DNA from: Hydractinia symbiolongicarpus
Lineage: Eukaryota > Cnidaria > Hydrozoa > Anthoathecata > Hydractiniidae
Length of the DNA: 64,000 nucleotides
Assembly (NCBI RefSeq): GCF_029227915.1
Contig: NC_079876.1
Location: forward strand, 10,418,001-10,482,000
Direction of reading: 5' to 3'
Shown here piece by piece: positions 24,701 to 38,537 of the stretch (positions are counted from its first letter, which is position 1; each line of letters begins with the position of its first letter). The position numbers and the translations under genes are program-made. The notes below the pieces were generated by a model that was given only the letters and a program-made list of their open reading frames with translations, did no database searches and was not told the origin of the DNA.

Positions 24701-27700
24701 CAGGTCACAGTCCGAAGTTAGTTCAATTAAGTCCCACAGTCAATCGTTTCACTGTTAAAAGCGATGCAACCTAGTAATATCAGATATATATCGCTAAATA
24801 CATGTTGGTACGAATATGTGACCCAACCGTTGTAACTCAAACGGACTGACACCGCTACAAAGTCAATGAAATGTAGTTTTTGAAACTATCGCTATTTCTT
24901 CAGCGCGCGATAACGGATAGGATTGGTCCCACAGTAAAGAATGACTTATTTATCTAAATTTTTAAATGAAGCGCTACCCCAGCGCCCAGTTTAATCGCTG
25001 AGTTCCGGCAATCACGTCATATTAAGAAGAATGTTATTTCTTGGAGTCCAATTTTCTCATTTATCACATTTATCAGGTCACAGTCCGAAGTTAGTTCAAT
25101 TAAGTCCCACAGTCAATCGTTTCACTGTTAAAAGCGATGCAACCTAGTAATATCAGATATATATCGCTAAATACATGTTGGTACGAATATGTGACCGAAC
25201 CGTTGTAACTCAAACGGACTGACACCGCTACAAAGTCGATGAAATATAGTTTTTGAAACTATCGCTATTTCTTCAGCGCGCGATAACGGATAGGATTGGT
25301 CCCACAGTAAAGAATGACTTATTTATCTAAATTTTTAAATGAAGCGCTACCCCAGCGCCAGTATAATCGCTGAGTTCCGGCAATCACGTCATATTAAAAA
25401 GAATGTTATTTCTTGGAGTCCAATTTTCTCATTTATCACATTTATCAGGTCACAGTCCGAAGTTAGTTCATTTAAGTCCCACAGTCAATCGTTTCACAGT
25501 TAAAAGCGATGCAACCTAGTAATATCAGATAAATATCGCTAAATACATGTTGGTACGAATATGTGACCCAACCGTAGAAACTCAAACGGACTGACACCGT
25601 TAGAAAGTCAATGAAATGTAGTTTTTGAAACTGTCGCTATTTCTTCAGTGCGCGATATCGGCTAGGATTGGTCCCACAGTAAAAAATGACTTATTAATCT
25701 AAATTTTTAAATGAAGCACTACCACAGGGCCCAGTGTAATCGCTGAGTTCCGGCAATCATGTCAAATTAAGAAGAATGTTATTTCTTGGAGTCCAATTTT
25801 TTTCATTTATCACATTTATCAGGTCACAGTCCAAAGTTAGTTCCATTAAGTCCCACAGTCAATCGTTTCACTGCTGAAAGGGATGCAACCTAGCAATATC
25901 AAATAAATATCGCTAAATACATGTTGGTACGAATATGTGACCCAACCGTTGAAACTCAAAAGGACTGACACCGTTAGAAAGTAAGTGAAATGTAGTATTT
26001 GAAACTGTCTCTATTACTTCAGCGAGCGCTAACGGCTAGGATTGGTCCCACAGTAAAAAATGACTTTTTATCTTAATTTTTAATTGAAGCGCTGCCACAG
26101 CGCCTAGTGTAATCGCTAAGTTTCGGCAGTCATGTCAAATTAAGAAGAATGTTATTTCTTGGAGTCCAGTTGTCTCACTTTCACATTTTTAATGTCACAG
26201 TCCATAATCAGTTCAATTAAGTCCCACAGTCAATCGTTTCATTGTTAAAAGCGATGCAACCTAGTAATATCAGAAAAATATCGCTAAATACATGTTGGTA
26301 CGAATATGTGACCCAACCGTTGTAACTCAAACGGACTGACACCGCTACAAAGTCAATGAAATGTAGTTTTTGAAACTATCGCTATTTCTTCAGCGCGCGA
26401 TAACGGATAGGATTGGTCCCACAGTAAAGAATAACTTATTTATCTAAATTTTTAATTGAAGCGCTACCCCAGCGCCCAGTATAATCGCTGAGTTCCGGCA
26501 ATCACGTCATATTAAGAAGAATGTTATTTCTTGGAGTCCAATTTTCTCATTTATCACATTTATCAGGTCACAGTCCGAAGTTAGTTCAATTAAGTCCCAC
26601 AGTCAATCGTTTCACTGTTAAAAGCGATGCAACCTAGTAATATCAGATATATATCGCTAAATACATGTTGGTACGAATATGTGACCCAACCGTTGTAACT
26701 CAAACGGACTGACACCGCTACAAAGTCAATGAAATATAGTTTTTGAAACTATCGCTATTTCTTCAGTGCGCGATAACGGATAGGATTGGTCCCACAGTAA
26801 AGAATGACTTATTTATCTAAATTTTTAAATGAAGCGCTACCCCAGTATAATCGCTGAGTTCCGGCAATCACGTCATATTAAGAAGAATGTTATTTCTTGG
26901 AGTCCAATTTTCTCATTTATCACATTTATCAGGTCACAGTCCGAAGTTAGTTCAATTAAGTCCCACAGTCAATCGTTTCACTGTTAAAAGCGATGCAACC
27001 TAGTAATATCAGATATATATCGCTAAACACATGTTGGTACGAATATGTGACCCAACCGTTGTAACTCAAACGGACTGACACCGCTACAAAGTCAATGAAA
27101 TGTAGTTTTTGAAACTATCGCTATTTCTTCAGCGCGCGATAACGGATAGGATTGGTCCCACAGTAAAGAATGACTTATTTATCTAAATTTTTAAATGAAG
27201 CGCTACCCCAGCGCCCAGTATAATCGCTGAGTTCCGGCAATCACGTCATATTAAGAAGAATGTTATTTCTTGGAGTCCAATTTTCTCATTTATCACATTT
27301 ATCAGGTCACAGTCCGAAGTTAGTTCAATTAAGTCCCACAGTCAATCGTTTCACTGTTAAAAGCGATGCAACCTAGTAATATCAGATATATATCGCTAAA
27401 TACATGTTGGTACGAATATGTGACCCAACCGTTGTAACTCAAACGGACTGACACCGCTACAAAGTCAATGAAATATAGTTTTTGAAACTATCGCTATTTC
27501 TTCAGCGCGCGATAACGGATAGGATTGGTCCCACAGTAAAGAATGACTTATTTATCTAAATTTTTAAATGAAGCGCTACCCCAGCGCCCAGTATAATCGC
27601 TGAGTTCCGGCAATCACGTCATATTAAGAAGAATGTTATTTCTTGGAGTCCAATTTTCTCATTTATCACATTTATCAGGTCACAGTCCGAAGTTAGTTCA

Positions 27701-27900
27701 TTTAAGTCCCACAGTCAATCGTTTCACAGTTAAAAGCGATGCAACCTAGTAATATCAGATAAATATCGCTAAATACCTGTTGGTACGAATATGTGACCCA
27801 ACCGTTGTAACTCAAACGGACTGACACCGCTACAAAGTCAATGAAATGTAGTTTTTGAAACTATCGCTATTTCTTCAGCGCGCGATAACGGATAGGATTG
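24701..27900. repeat. Near-monomeric amplification of the GATATATATCGC sub-type
   Basis: Monomers carrying GATATATATCGC, the CAGTCCGAAGTTAG block, ACACCGCTACAAAG and GCGCTACCCCAGCGCC are repeated almost unchanged at 24,783, 25,156, 26,646, 27,012 and 27,384. Spacing is 373, then 366 and 372 bp. The 366-bp step reflects a small deletion at the GC dyad (GCTACCCCAGTATAATCGC at about 26,837). Other sub-types interrupt between about 25.5 and 26.3 kb. This is the most homogeneous stretch of the left half and marks recent local expansion. Confidence 0.78.
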
Positions 27901-30900
27901 GTCCCACAGCAGAGAATGACTTATTTATCTAAATTTTTAAATGAAGCGCTACCACAGCGCCCAGTATAATCGCTCAGTTTCGTCAATCACGTCATATTAA
28001 GAAGAATGTTATTTCTTGGAGTCCAATTGTCTCATTTATCATATTTATCAGGTCGCAGTCCAAAGTTAGTTCATTTAAGTCCCACAGTTAATCGTTTCAA
28101 TGTCAAAAGCGATGCAACCTAGTAATATCAGAAAAATATTGCTAAATACATGTTGGTACGAATAGGTGACCCAACCGTTGTAACTCAAACAGACTGACAT
28201 CGTTAGAAAGTCAATGAAATGTAGTTTTTGAAACTGTCGCTATTTCTTTAGCGCGCGATAACGGCTAGGATTAATCCCACAGTAAAAAATGACTTATTAA
28301 TCTAAATTTTTAAATGAAGCAGTACCACAGGGCCCAGTGTAATCGCTGAGTTTCGGCAATCATGTCAAATTAAGAAGAATGTTATTTCTTGGAGTCCAAT
28401 TTTTTTCATTTATCACATTTATCAGGTCACAGTCCAAAGTTAATTCCATTAATTCCCACAGACAATCGTTTCACTGCTGAAAGCGATGCAACCTAGCAAT
28501 ATCAGATAAATATCGCTTAATACATGTTGGCACGAATATGTGACCCAAGCGTTGTAACTCAAACGGACTGACAACGCTACAAAGTCAATGAAATGTAGTT
28601 TTTGAAACTGTCGATATTTCTTCAGCGCGCGATAACGGATAGGATTGGTCCCACAGTAAAAAATGACTTATTAATCTAAATCTTTAAATGAAGCACCACC
28701 ACAGCGCCCAGTGTAATCGCTGAGTTTCGGCAATCATGTCAAATTAAGAAGAATGTTATTTCTTGGAGTCCAATTGTCTCACTTATAACATTTATAAGGT
28801 CACAGTCCAAATCAGTTCAATTATGTGCCACAGTCAATCGTTTCACTGTTAAAAGCAATGCATCCTAGTAATATGAGAAAATTATCGCTAAATACATGTT
28901 GGTACGAATAGGTGACCCAACCGTTGTAACTCAAACGGACTGACAGTGTTAGAAAGTCAATGAAATTTAGTTTTTGAAACTGTCGATATTTCTTCAGCGC
29001 GCGATAACGGCTAGGTTTGGTCCCACAGTAAAAAATGACTTATTAATCTAAATTTTTAAATGAAGCGCTACCACAGCGCACAGTGTAATCGCTGAGTTCC
29101 GGCAATCATGTCAAATTAAGAAGAATGTTATTTCTTGGAGTCCAAGTTTTTTCATTTATCACATTTATCAATTAACAGTCCAAAGTTAGTTCAATTAAGT
29201 CCCACAGTCAATCGTTTCACTGTTAAAAGCGAAGCAACCTAGTAATATCAGATAAATATCGCTAAATACATGTTGGTACGAATATGTGACCTAACCGTTG
29301 AAACTCAAACGGACTGACACCGTTAGAAAGTCAGTGAGATGTAGTATTTGAAACTGTCTCTATTACTTCAACGCGCGCTAACGGCTAGGATTGGTCCCAC
29401 AGTAAGAAATGACTCATTAATCTAAATTTTCAAAAGAAGCGCTACCACAGCGCCCAGTGTAATCGCTGAGTTCCGGCAATCATGTCAAATTAAGAAGAAT
29501 GTTATTTCTTGGAGTCCAATTTTTTTCATTTATCACATTTATCAGGTCACAGTCCAAAGTTAGTTCCATTAAGTCCCACAGTCAATCGTTTCACTGCTGA
29601 AAGGGATGCAACCTAGCAATATCAGATAAATATCGCTAAATACATGTTGGTACGAATATGTGACCCAACCGTTGAAACTCAAACGGACTGACACCGTTAG
29701 AAAGTCAATGAAATGTAGTTTTTGAAACTGTCGCTATTTCTTCAGTGCGCGATAACGGCTAGGATTGGTCCCACAGTAAAAAATGACTTATTAATCTAAA
29801 TTTTTAAATGAAGCACTACCACAGGGCCCAGTGTAATCGCTGAGTTCCGGCAATCATGTCAAATTAAGAAGAATGTTATTTCTTAAAGTCCAATTTTTTT
29901 CATTTATCACATTTATCAGGTCACAGTCCAAAGTTAGTTCCATTAAGTCTCACAGTCAATCGTTTCACTGCTGAAAGGGATGCAACCTAGCAATATCAGA
30001 TAAATATCGCTAAATACATGTTGGTACGAATATGTGACCCAATCGTTGAAACTCAAAAGGACTGACACCGTTAGAAAGTCAGTGAAATGTAATATTTGAA
30101 ACTGTCTCTATTACTTCAGCTCGCGCTAACGGCTAGGATTGGTCCCACAGTAAAAAATGACTTTTTATCTTAATTTTTAATTGAAGCGCTACCACAGCGC
30201 CTAGTGTAATCGCTAAGTTTCGGCAGTCATGTCAAATTAAGAAGAATGTTATTTCTTGGAGTCCAGTTGTCTCACTTTCACATTTTTAAGGTCACAGTCC
30301 ATAATCAGTTCAATTAAGTCCCACAGTCAATCGTTTCATTGTTAAAAGCGATGCAACCTAGTAATATCAGAAAAATATCGCTAAATACATGTTGGTACGA
30401 ATATGTGACCCAACCGTTATAACTCAAACGGACCGACACCGTTATAAAGTCAATGAAATGTAATTTTTGAAACTGTCGCTATTTCTTCAGCGTGCGATAA
30501 CGGATAGGATTGGTTCCACAGTAAAGAATGACTTATTTCTCTAAATTTTTAAATGAAGCGCTACCACAGCGCCCAGTATAATCGCTGAGTTCCGGCAATC
30601 ACGTCATATTAAGAAGAATGTTATTTCTTGGAGTCCAATTTTCTCATTTATCACATTTATCAGGTCACAGTCCGAAGTTAGTTCATTTAAGTCCCACAGT
30701 CAATCGTTTCACAATTAAAAGCGATGCAACCTAGCAATATCAGATAAATATCGCTAAATAAATGTTGGTACGAATATGTGACCCAAGCGTTGTAACTCAA
30801 ACGGACTGACAACGCTACAAAGTCAATGAAATGTAGTTTTTGAAACTGTCGATATTTCTTCAGCGCGCGATAACGGATAGGATTGGTCCCACAGTAAAAA

Positions 30901-31590
30901 ATGACTTATTAATCTAAATTTTTAAATGAAGCGCTACCCCAGCGCCCAGTATAATCGCTGAGTTCCGGCAATCACGTCATATTAAGAAGAATGTTATTTC
31001 TTGGAGTCCAATTTTCTCATTTATCACATTTATCAGGTCACAGTCCGAAGTTAGTTCATTTAAGTCCCACAGTCAATCGTTTCACAGTTAAAAGCGATGC
31101 AACCTAGCATTATCAGATAAATATCGCTAAATAAATGTTGGTACGAATATGTGACCCAAGCGTTGTAACTCAAACGGACTTACAACGCTACAAAGTCAAT
31201 GAAATGTAGTTTTTGAAACTGTCGATTTTTCTTTAGCGCGCGATAACGGATAGGATTGGTCCCACAGTAAAAATGACTTATTAATCTAAATTTTTAAATG
31301 AAGCACCACCACAGCGCCCAGTGTAATCGCTGAGTTTCGGCAATCATGTCAAATTAAGAAGAATGTTATTTCTTGGAGTCCAATTGTCTCACTTATAACA
31401 TTTATAAGGTCACAGTCCAAATCAGTTCAATTATGTGCCACAGTCAATCGTTTTACTGTTAAAAGCAATGCATCCTAGCAATATGAGAAAATTATCGCTA
31501 AATACATGTTGGTACGAAAAGGTGACCCAACCGTTGTAACTCAAACGGACTGACACTGTTAGAAAGTCAATGAAATGTAGTTTTTGAAAC
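27901..31590. repeat. Mosaic satellite block, left partner of the 14-monomer repeat
   Basis: About 10 monomers of mixed sub-types. Rare variants at its left end recur exactly 5,224 bp (14 monomers) downstream: CAGCAGAGAATGAC at 27,907 and 33,131, and GAAGCAGTACCACAGGG with GCAGTACC starting at 28,319 and 33,543. The similarity extends back into the previous block, where the GATATATATCGC monomers at 27,012 and 27,384 pair with those at about 32,235 and 32,609. No other feature is seen. Confidence 0.75.
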
Positions 31591-32650
31591 TTTCGCTATT
31601 TCTTCAGCGCGCGATAACGGCTAGGTTTGGTCCCACAGTAAAAAATGACTTATTAATCTAAATTTTTAAATGAAGCGCTACCACAGCGCACAGTATAATC
31701 GCTGAGATCCGGCAATTATGTCAAATTAAGAAGAATGTTATTTTTTGGAGTCCAATTTTTTTCATTTATCACATTTATTAGGTCACAGTCCAAAGTTAGT
31801 TCAATTAAGTCCCACAGTCAATCGTTTCACTGTTAAAAGCGATGCAACCTAGTAATATCAGATATATATCGCTAAATACATGTTGGTACGAATAGGTGAC
31901 CCAACCGTTGTAACTCAAACGGACTGACACTGTTAGAAAGTCAATGAAATGTAGTTTTTGAAACTGTCGCTATTTCTTCAGCGCGCGATAACGGCTAGGT
32001 TTGGTCCCACAGTAAAAAATGACTTATTAATCTAAATTTTTAAATGAAGCGCTACCACAGCGCACAGTATAATCGCTGAGATCCGGCAATTATGTCAAAT
32101 TAAGAAGAATGTTATTTTTTGGAGTCCAATTTTTTTCATTTATCACATTTATTAGGTCACAGTCCAAAGTTAGTTCAATTAAGTCCCACAGTCAATCGTT
32201 TCACTGTTAAAAGCGATGCAACCTAGTAATATCAGATATATATCGCTAAATACATGTTGGTACGAATAGGTGACCCAACCGTTGTAACTCAAACGGACTG
32301 ACACTGTTAGAAAGTCAATGAAATGTAGTTTTTGAAACTGTCGCTATTTCTTCAGCGCGCGATAACGGCTAGGTTTGGTCCCACAGTAAAAAATGACTTA
32401 TTAATCTAAATTTTTAAATGAAGCGCTACCACAGCGCACAGTATAATCGCTGAGATCCGGCAATTATGTCAAATTAAGAAGAATGTTATTTCTTGGAGTC
32501 CAATTTTTTTCATTTATCACATTTATTAGGTCACAGTCCAAAGTTAGTTCAATTAAGTCCCACAGTCAATCGTTTCACTGTTAAAAGCGATGCAACCTAG
32601 TAATATCAGATATATATCGCTAAATACATGTTGGTACGAATATGTGACCC
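31591..32650. repeat. Three near-identical tandem monomers (374 bp)
   Basis: CAGTATAATCGCTGAGATCC occurs at 31,691, 32,065 and 32,439, exactly 374 bp apart, with essentially the same sequence between. The first two copies share GTTATTTTTTGGAG (T for C), while the third has the usual GTTATTTCTTGGAG. This is a single-monomer tandem amplification, the smallest repeating unit seen in the window, and one of the youngest by identity. Confidence 0.82.
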
Positions 32651-33960
32651 AACCGTTGTAACTCAAACGGACTGACACCGCTACAAAGTCAATGAAATGT
32701 AGTTTTTGAAACTATCGCTATTTCTTCAGCGCGCGATAACGGATAGGATTGGTCCCACAGTAAAGAATGACTTATTTATCTAAATTTTTAAATGAAGCGC
32801 TACCCCAGCGCCCAGTATAATCGCTGAGTTCCGGCAATCACGTCATATTAAGAAGAATGTTATTTCTTGGAGTAAAATTTTCTCATTTATCACATTTATC
32901 AGGTCACAGTCCGAAGTTAGTTCATTTAAGTCCCACAGTCAATCGTTTCACAGTTAAAAGCGATGCAACCTAGTAATATCAGATAAATATCGCTAAATAC
33001 ATGTTGGTACGAATATGTGACCCAACCGTTGTAACTCAAACGGACTGACACCGCTACAAAGTCAATGAAATGTAGTTTTTGAAACTATCGCTATTTCTTC
33101 AACGCGCGATAACGGATAGGATTGGTCCCACAGCAGAGAATGACTTATTTATCTAAATTTTTAAATGAAGCGCTACCACAGCGCCCAGTATAATCGCTCA
33201 GTTTCGCCAATCACGTCATATTAAGAAGAATGTTATTTCTTGGAGTCCAATTGTGTCATTTATCATATTTATCAGGTCGCAGTCCAAAGTTAGTTCATTT
33301 AAGTCCCACAGTTAATCGTTTCATTGTCAAAAGCGATGCAACCTAGTAATATCAGAAAAATATCGCTAAATACATGTTGGTACGAATAGGTGACCCAACC
33401 GTTGTAACTCTAACAGACTGACATCGTTAGAAAGTCAATGAAATGTAGTTTTTGAAACTGTCGCTATTTCTTCAGCGCGCGATAACGGCTAGGATTGGTC
33501 CCACAGTAAAAAATGACTTATTAATCTAAATTTTTAAATGAAGCAGTACCACAGGGCCCAGTGTAATCGCTGAGTTTCGGCAATTATGTCAAATTAAGAA
33601 GGATGTTATTTCTTGGAGTCCAATTTTTTTCATTTATCACATTTATCAGGTCACAGTCCAAAGTTAATTCCATTAATTCCCACAGTCAATCGTTTCGATG
33701 CTGAAAGCGATGCAACCGAGCAATATCAGATAAATATCGCTAAATACATGTTGGTACGAATAGGTGACCCAACCGTTGTAACTCAAACGGACTGACACTG
33801 TTAGAAAGTCAATGAAATGTAGTTTTTGAAACTGTCGATATTTCTTCAGCGCGCGATAACGGATAGGATTGGTCCCACAGTAAAAAATGACTTATTAATC
33901 TAAATTTTTAAATGAAGCACCACCACAGCGCCCAGTGTAATCGCTGAGTTTCGGCAGTCA
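32651..33960. repeat. Satellite block, right partner of the 14-monomer repeat
   Basis: About 3.5 monomers matching 27.4-28.7 kb at an offset of 5,224 bp, including the CAGCAGAG, AACAGACTGACATC and GCAGTACCACAGGG variants. A 60-codon open frame on the plus strand at 33,613-33,795 crosses satellite landmarks and is not conserved in neighbouring monomers, so it is not called as a gene. Confidence 0.75.
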
Positions 33961-36200
33961 TGTCAAATTAAGAAGAATGTTATTTCTTGGAGTCCAAGTT
34001 TTTTCATTTATCACATTTATCAATTCACAGTCCAAAGTTAGTTCAATTAAGTCCCACAGTCAATCGTTTCACTGTTAAAGGCGAAGCAACCTAGTAATAT
34101 CAGATAAATATCGCTAAATACATGTTGGTACGAATATGTGACCTAACCGTTGAAACTCAAACGGACTGACACCGTTAGAAAGTCAGTGAGATGTAGTATT
34201 TGAAACTGTCTCTATTACTTCAACGCGCGCTAACGGCTAGGATTGGTCCCACAGTAAGAAATGACTCATTAATCTAAATTTTCAAAAGAAGCGCTACCAC
34301 AGCGCCCAGTGTAATCGCTGAGTTTTGGCAGTCATGTCAAATTAAGAAGAATGTTATTTCTTGGAGTCCAATTGTCTCATTTATCATATTTATCAGGTCG
34401 CAGTCCAAAGTTAGTTCAATTAAGTCCCACAGTCAATCGTTTCACTGCTGAAAGCGATGCAACCTAGCAATATCAGATAAATATCGCTAAATACATGTTG
34501 GTACGAATATGTGACCCAACCGTTGTAACTCAAACGGACTGACAACGCTACAAAGTCAATGAAATGTAGTTTTTGAAACTATCGTTATTTCTTCAGCGCG
34601 TGATAACGGATAGGATTGGTCCCACAGTAAAGAATAACTTATTTATCTAAATTTTTAAATGAAGCGCTACCACAGCGCCCAGTATAATCGCTGAGTTCCG
34701 GCAATCATGTCAAATTAAGAAGAATGTTATTTCTTGGAGTGCAAGTTTTTTCATTTATCACATTTATCAATTCACAGTCCAAAGTTAGTTCAATTAAGTC
34801 CCACAGTCAATCGTTTCACTGTTAAAAGCGAAGCAACCTAGTAATATCAGATAAATATCGCTAAATACATGTTGGTACGAATATGTGACCTAACCGTTGA
34901 AACTCAAACGGACTGACACCGTTAGAAAGTATGTGAGATGTAGTATTTGAAACTGTCTCTATTACTTCAACGCGCGCTAACGGCTAGGATTGGTCCCACA
35001 GTAAGAAATGACTCATTAATCTAAATTTTCAAAAGAAACACTACCACAGCGCCCAGTGTAATCGCTGAGTTTCGGCAGTCATGTCAAATTAAGAAGAATG
35101 TTATTTCTTGGAGTCCAATTGTCTCATTTATCATATTTATCAGGTCGCAGTCCAAAGTTAGTTCAATTAAGTCACACAGTCAATCGTTTCACTGCTTAAA
35201 GCAATGCAACCTAGCAATATCAGATAAATATCGCTAAACACATGTTGGTACGAATATGTGACCCAACCGTTGTAACTCAAACGGACTGACAACGCTACAA
35301 AGTCAATGAAATGTAGTTTTTGAAACTATCGTTATTTCTTCACCGCGCGATAACGGATAGGATTGGTCCCACAGTAAAGAATAACTTATTTATCTAAATT
35401 TTTAAATGAAGCGCTACCACAGCGCCCAGTATAATCGCTGAGTTCCGGCAATCATGTCAAATTAAGAAGAATGTTATTTCTTGGAGTCCAAGTTTTTTCA
35501 TTTATCACATTTATCAATTCACAGTCCAAAGTTAGTTCAATTAAGTCCCACAGTCAATCGTTTCACTGTTAAAAGCGAAGCAACCTAGTAATATCAGATA
35601 AATATCGCTAAATACATGTTGGCACGAATATGCGACCTAACCGTTGAAACTCAAACGGACTGACACCGTTAGAAAGTCAGTGAGATGTAGTATTTGAAAC
35701 TGTCTCTATTACTTCAACGCGCGCTAACGGCTTGGATTGGTCCCACAGTAAGAAATGACTCATTAATCTAAATTTTCAAAAGAAGCGCTACCACAGCGCC
35801 CAGTGTAATCGCTGAGTTTCGGCAGTCATGTCAAATTAAGAAGAATGTTATTTCTTGGAGTCCAATTGTCTCATTTATCATATTTATCAGGTCGCAGTCC
35901 AAAGTTAGTTCAATTAAGTCCCACAGTCAATCGTTTCACTGCTTAAAGCGATGCAACCTAGCAATATCAGATAAATATCGCTAAATACATGTTGGTACGA
36001 ATATGTGACCCAACCGTTGTAACTCAAACGGACTGACAACGCTACAAAGTCAATGAAATGTAGTTTTTGAAACTATCGTTATTTCTTCAGCGCGCAATAA
36101 CGGATAGGATTGGTCCCACAGTAAAGAATGACTTATTTATCTAAATTTTTAAATGAAGCGCTACCACAGCGCCCAGTATAATTGCTGAGTTCCGCCAATC
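33961..36200. repeat. Two-monomer higher-order repeat (746-748 bp dimers)
   Basis: The TGAGATGTAGTATTTGAAAC variant recurs at 34,187, 34,933 and 35,681, spacings of 746 and 748 bp. Each dimer alternates an AAGTTTTTTCATTTATCACA monomer, with CAAAAGAAGCGCTACC linker, and a TTGTCTCATTTATCATAT monomer. Units 2 and 3 share CACTGCTTAAAGC in place of CACTGCTGAAAGC. This is a different monomer pair from the 746-bp dimers at 20-22 kb, so dimerisation arose separately. Confidence 0.8.
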
Positions 36201-38390
36201 ACGTCATATTAAGAAGAATGTTATTTCTTGGAGTCCAATTGTCTCATTTATCATATTTACCAGGTCGCAGTCCAAAGTTAGTTCAATTAAGTCCCACAGT
36301 TAATCGTTTCATTGTCAAAAGCGATGCAACCTAGCAATATCAGAAAAATATCGCTAAAACATGTTGGTACGAATAGGTGACCCAACCGTTGTAACTCAAA
36401 CGGACTGACATCGTTAGAAAGTCAATGAAATGTAATTTTTGAAACTGTCGCTATTTCTTCAGTGCGCGATAACGGCTAGGATTGGTCCCACAGTAAAAAA
36501 TGACTTATTAATCTAAATTTTTAAATGAAGCACTACCACAGGGCCCAGTGTAATCGCTGAGTTTCGGCAATCATGTCAAATTAAGAAGAATGTTATTTCT
36601 TGGAGTCCAATTGTCTCACTTATCACATTTATAAGGTCACAGTCCAAATCAGTTCAATTATTTGCCACAGTCAATCGTGTCACTGTTAAAAGCAATGCAT
36701 CCTAGTAATATGAGAAAATTATCGCTAAATACATGTTGGTACGAATAGGTGACCCAACCGTTGTAACTCAAACGGACTGACACTGTTAGAAAGTCAGTGA
36801 GATGTAGTATTTGAAACTGTCTCTATTACTTCAACGCGCGCTAACGGCTAAGATTGGTCCCACAGTAAGAAATGACTCATTAATCTAAATTTTCAAAAGA
36901 AGCGCTACCACAGCGCCCAGTGTAATCGCTGAGTTTCGGCAGTCATGTCAAATTAAGAAGAATGTTATTTCTTGGAGTCCAATTGTCTCATTTATCATAT
37001 TTATCAGGTCGCAGTCCAAAGTTAGTTCAATTAAGTCCCACAGTCAATCGTTTCACTGCTGAAAGCCATGCAACCTAGCAATATCAGATAAAAATCGGTA
37101 AATACATGTTGGTACGAATATGTGACCCAACCGTTGTAACTCAAACGGACTGACATCGTTAGAAATTCAATGAAATGTAGTTTTTGAAACTGTCGCTATT
37201 TCTTCAGTGCGCGATAACGGCTAGGATTGGTCCCACAGTAAAAAATGACTTATTAATCTAAATTTTTAAATGAAGCACTACCACAGGGCCCAGTGTAATC
37301 GCTGAGTTTCGGCAATCATGTCAAATTAAGAAGAATGTTATTTCTTGGAGTCCAATTGTCTCACTTATAAAATTTATAAGGTCACAGTCCAAATCAGTTC
37401 AATTATTTGCCACAGTCAATCGTGTCACTGTTAAAAGCAATGCATCCTAGTAATATGAGAAAATTATCGCTAAATACATGTTGGTACGAATAGGTGACCC
37501 AACCGTTGTAACTCAAACGGACTGACAACGCTACAAAGTCAATGAAATGTAGTTTTTGAAACTATCGTTATTTCTTCAGCGCACGATAACGGATAGGATT
37601 GGTCCCACAGTAAAGAATGACTTATTTATCTAAATTTTTAAATGAAGCGCTACCACAGCGCCCAGTATAATTGCTGAGTTCCGCCAATCACGTCATATTA
37701 AGAAGAATGTTATTTCTTGGAGTCCAATTGTCTCATTTATCATATTTATCAGGTCGCAGTCCAAAGTTAGTTCAATTAAGTCCCACAGTTAATCGTTTCA
37801 TTGTCAAAAGCGATGCAACCTAGCAATATCAGAAAAATATCGCTAAAACATGTTGGTACGAATAGGTGACCCAACCGTTGTAACTCAAACGGACTGACAT
37901 CGTTAGAAATTCAATGAAATGTAGTTTTTGAAACTGTCGCTATTTCTTCAGTGCGCGATAACGGCTAGGATTGGTCCCACAGTAAAAAATGACTTATTAA
38001 TCTAAATTTTCAAAAGAAGCGCTACCACAGCGCCCAGTGTAATCGCTGAGTTTCGGCAGTCATGTCAAATTAAGAAGAATGTTATTTCTTGGAGTCCAAT
38101 TGTCTCATTTATCATATTTATCAGGTCGCAGTCCAAAGTTAGTTCAATTAAGTTCCACAGTCAATCGTTTCACTGCTGAAAGCGATGCAACCTAGCAATA
38201 TCAGATAAATATCGGTAAATACATGTTGGTACGAATATGTGACCCAACCGTTGTAACTCAAACGGACTGACAACGCTACAAAGTCAATGAAATGTAGTTT
38301 TTGAAACTGTCTCTATTACTTCAACGCGCGCTAACGGCTAAGATTGGTCCCACAGTAAAGAATGACTTATTTATCTAAATTTTTAAATGA
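36201..38390. repeat. Mosaic satellite block with a four-monomer offset
   Basis: About six monomers. The segment starting GTAAAGAATGACTTATTTATC at 36,121 recurs at 37,610 (1,489 bp, four monomers), followed in both places by CAGTATAATTGCTGAGTTCCGCC. Several monomers are chimeras of sub-types: the CGTGTCACTG type is joined to the TGAGATGTAG type near 36,790. No other feature is seen. Confidence 0.72.
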
Positions 38391-38537
38391 AGCGCTACCA
38401 CAACTCAAACGGACTGACACTGTTAGAAAGTCAGTGAGATGTAGTATTTGAAACTGTCTCTATTACTTCAACGCGCGCTAACGGCTAAGATTGGTCCCAC
38501 AGTAAAGAATGACTTATTTATCTAAATTTTTAAATGA
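38391..38537. repeat. Truncated satellite monomer, 147 bp
   Basis: Between two consecutive AGCGCTACCAC starts (38,391 and 38,538) there are 147 bp instead of 372. GCGCTACCACA is joined at about 38,402 directly to ACTCAAACGGACTG, which normally lies about 225 bp further on. The junction sits at a shared CA/ACA, so a deletion at very short homology is likely. It is the shortest monomer I found. Confidence 0.85.

Noticed and set aside
33613-33795. 60-codon open frame on the plus strand in the satellite
   Set aside because: It runs over ordinary monomer landmarks, is interrupted in the equivalent place of neighbouring monomers, and has no recognisable domain. Chance is expected in 57 kb.
38391-38537. 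147-bp monomer as a nucleosome-sized functional unit
   Set aside because: The match to nucleosome core length is a coincidence of one deletion; no second example was found.
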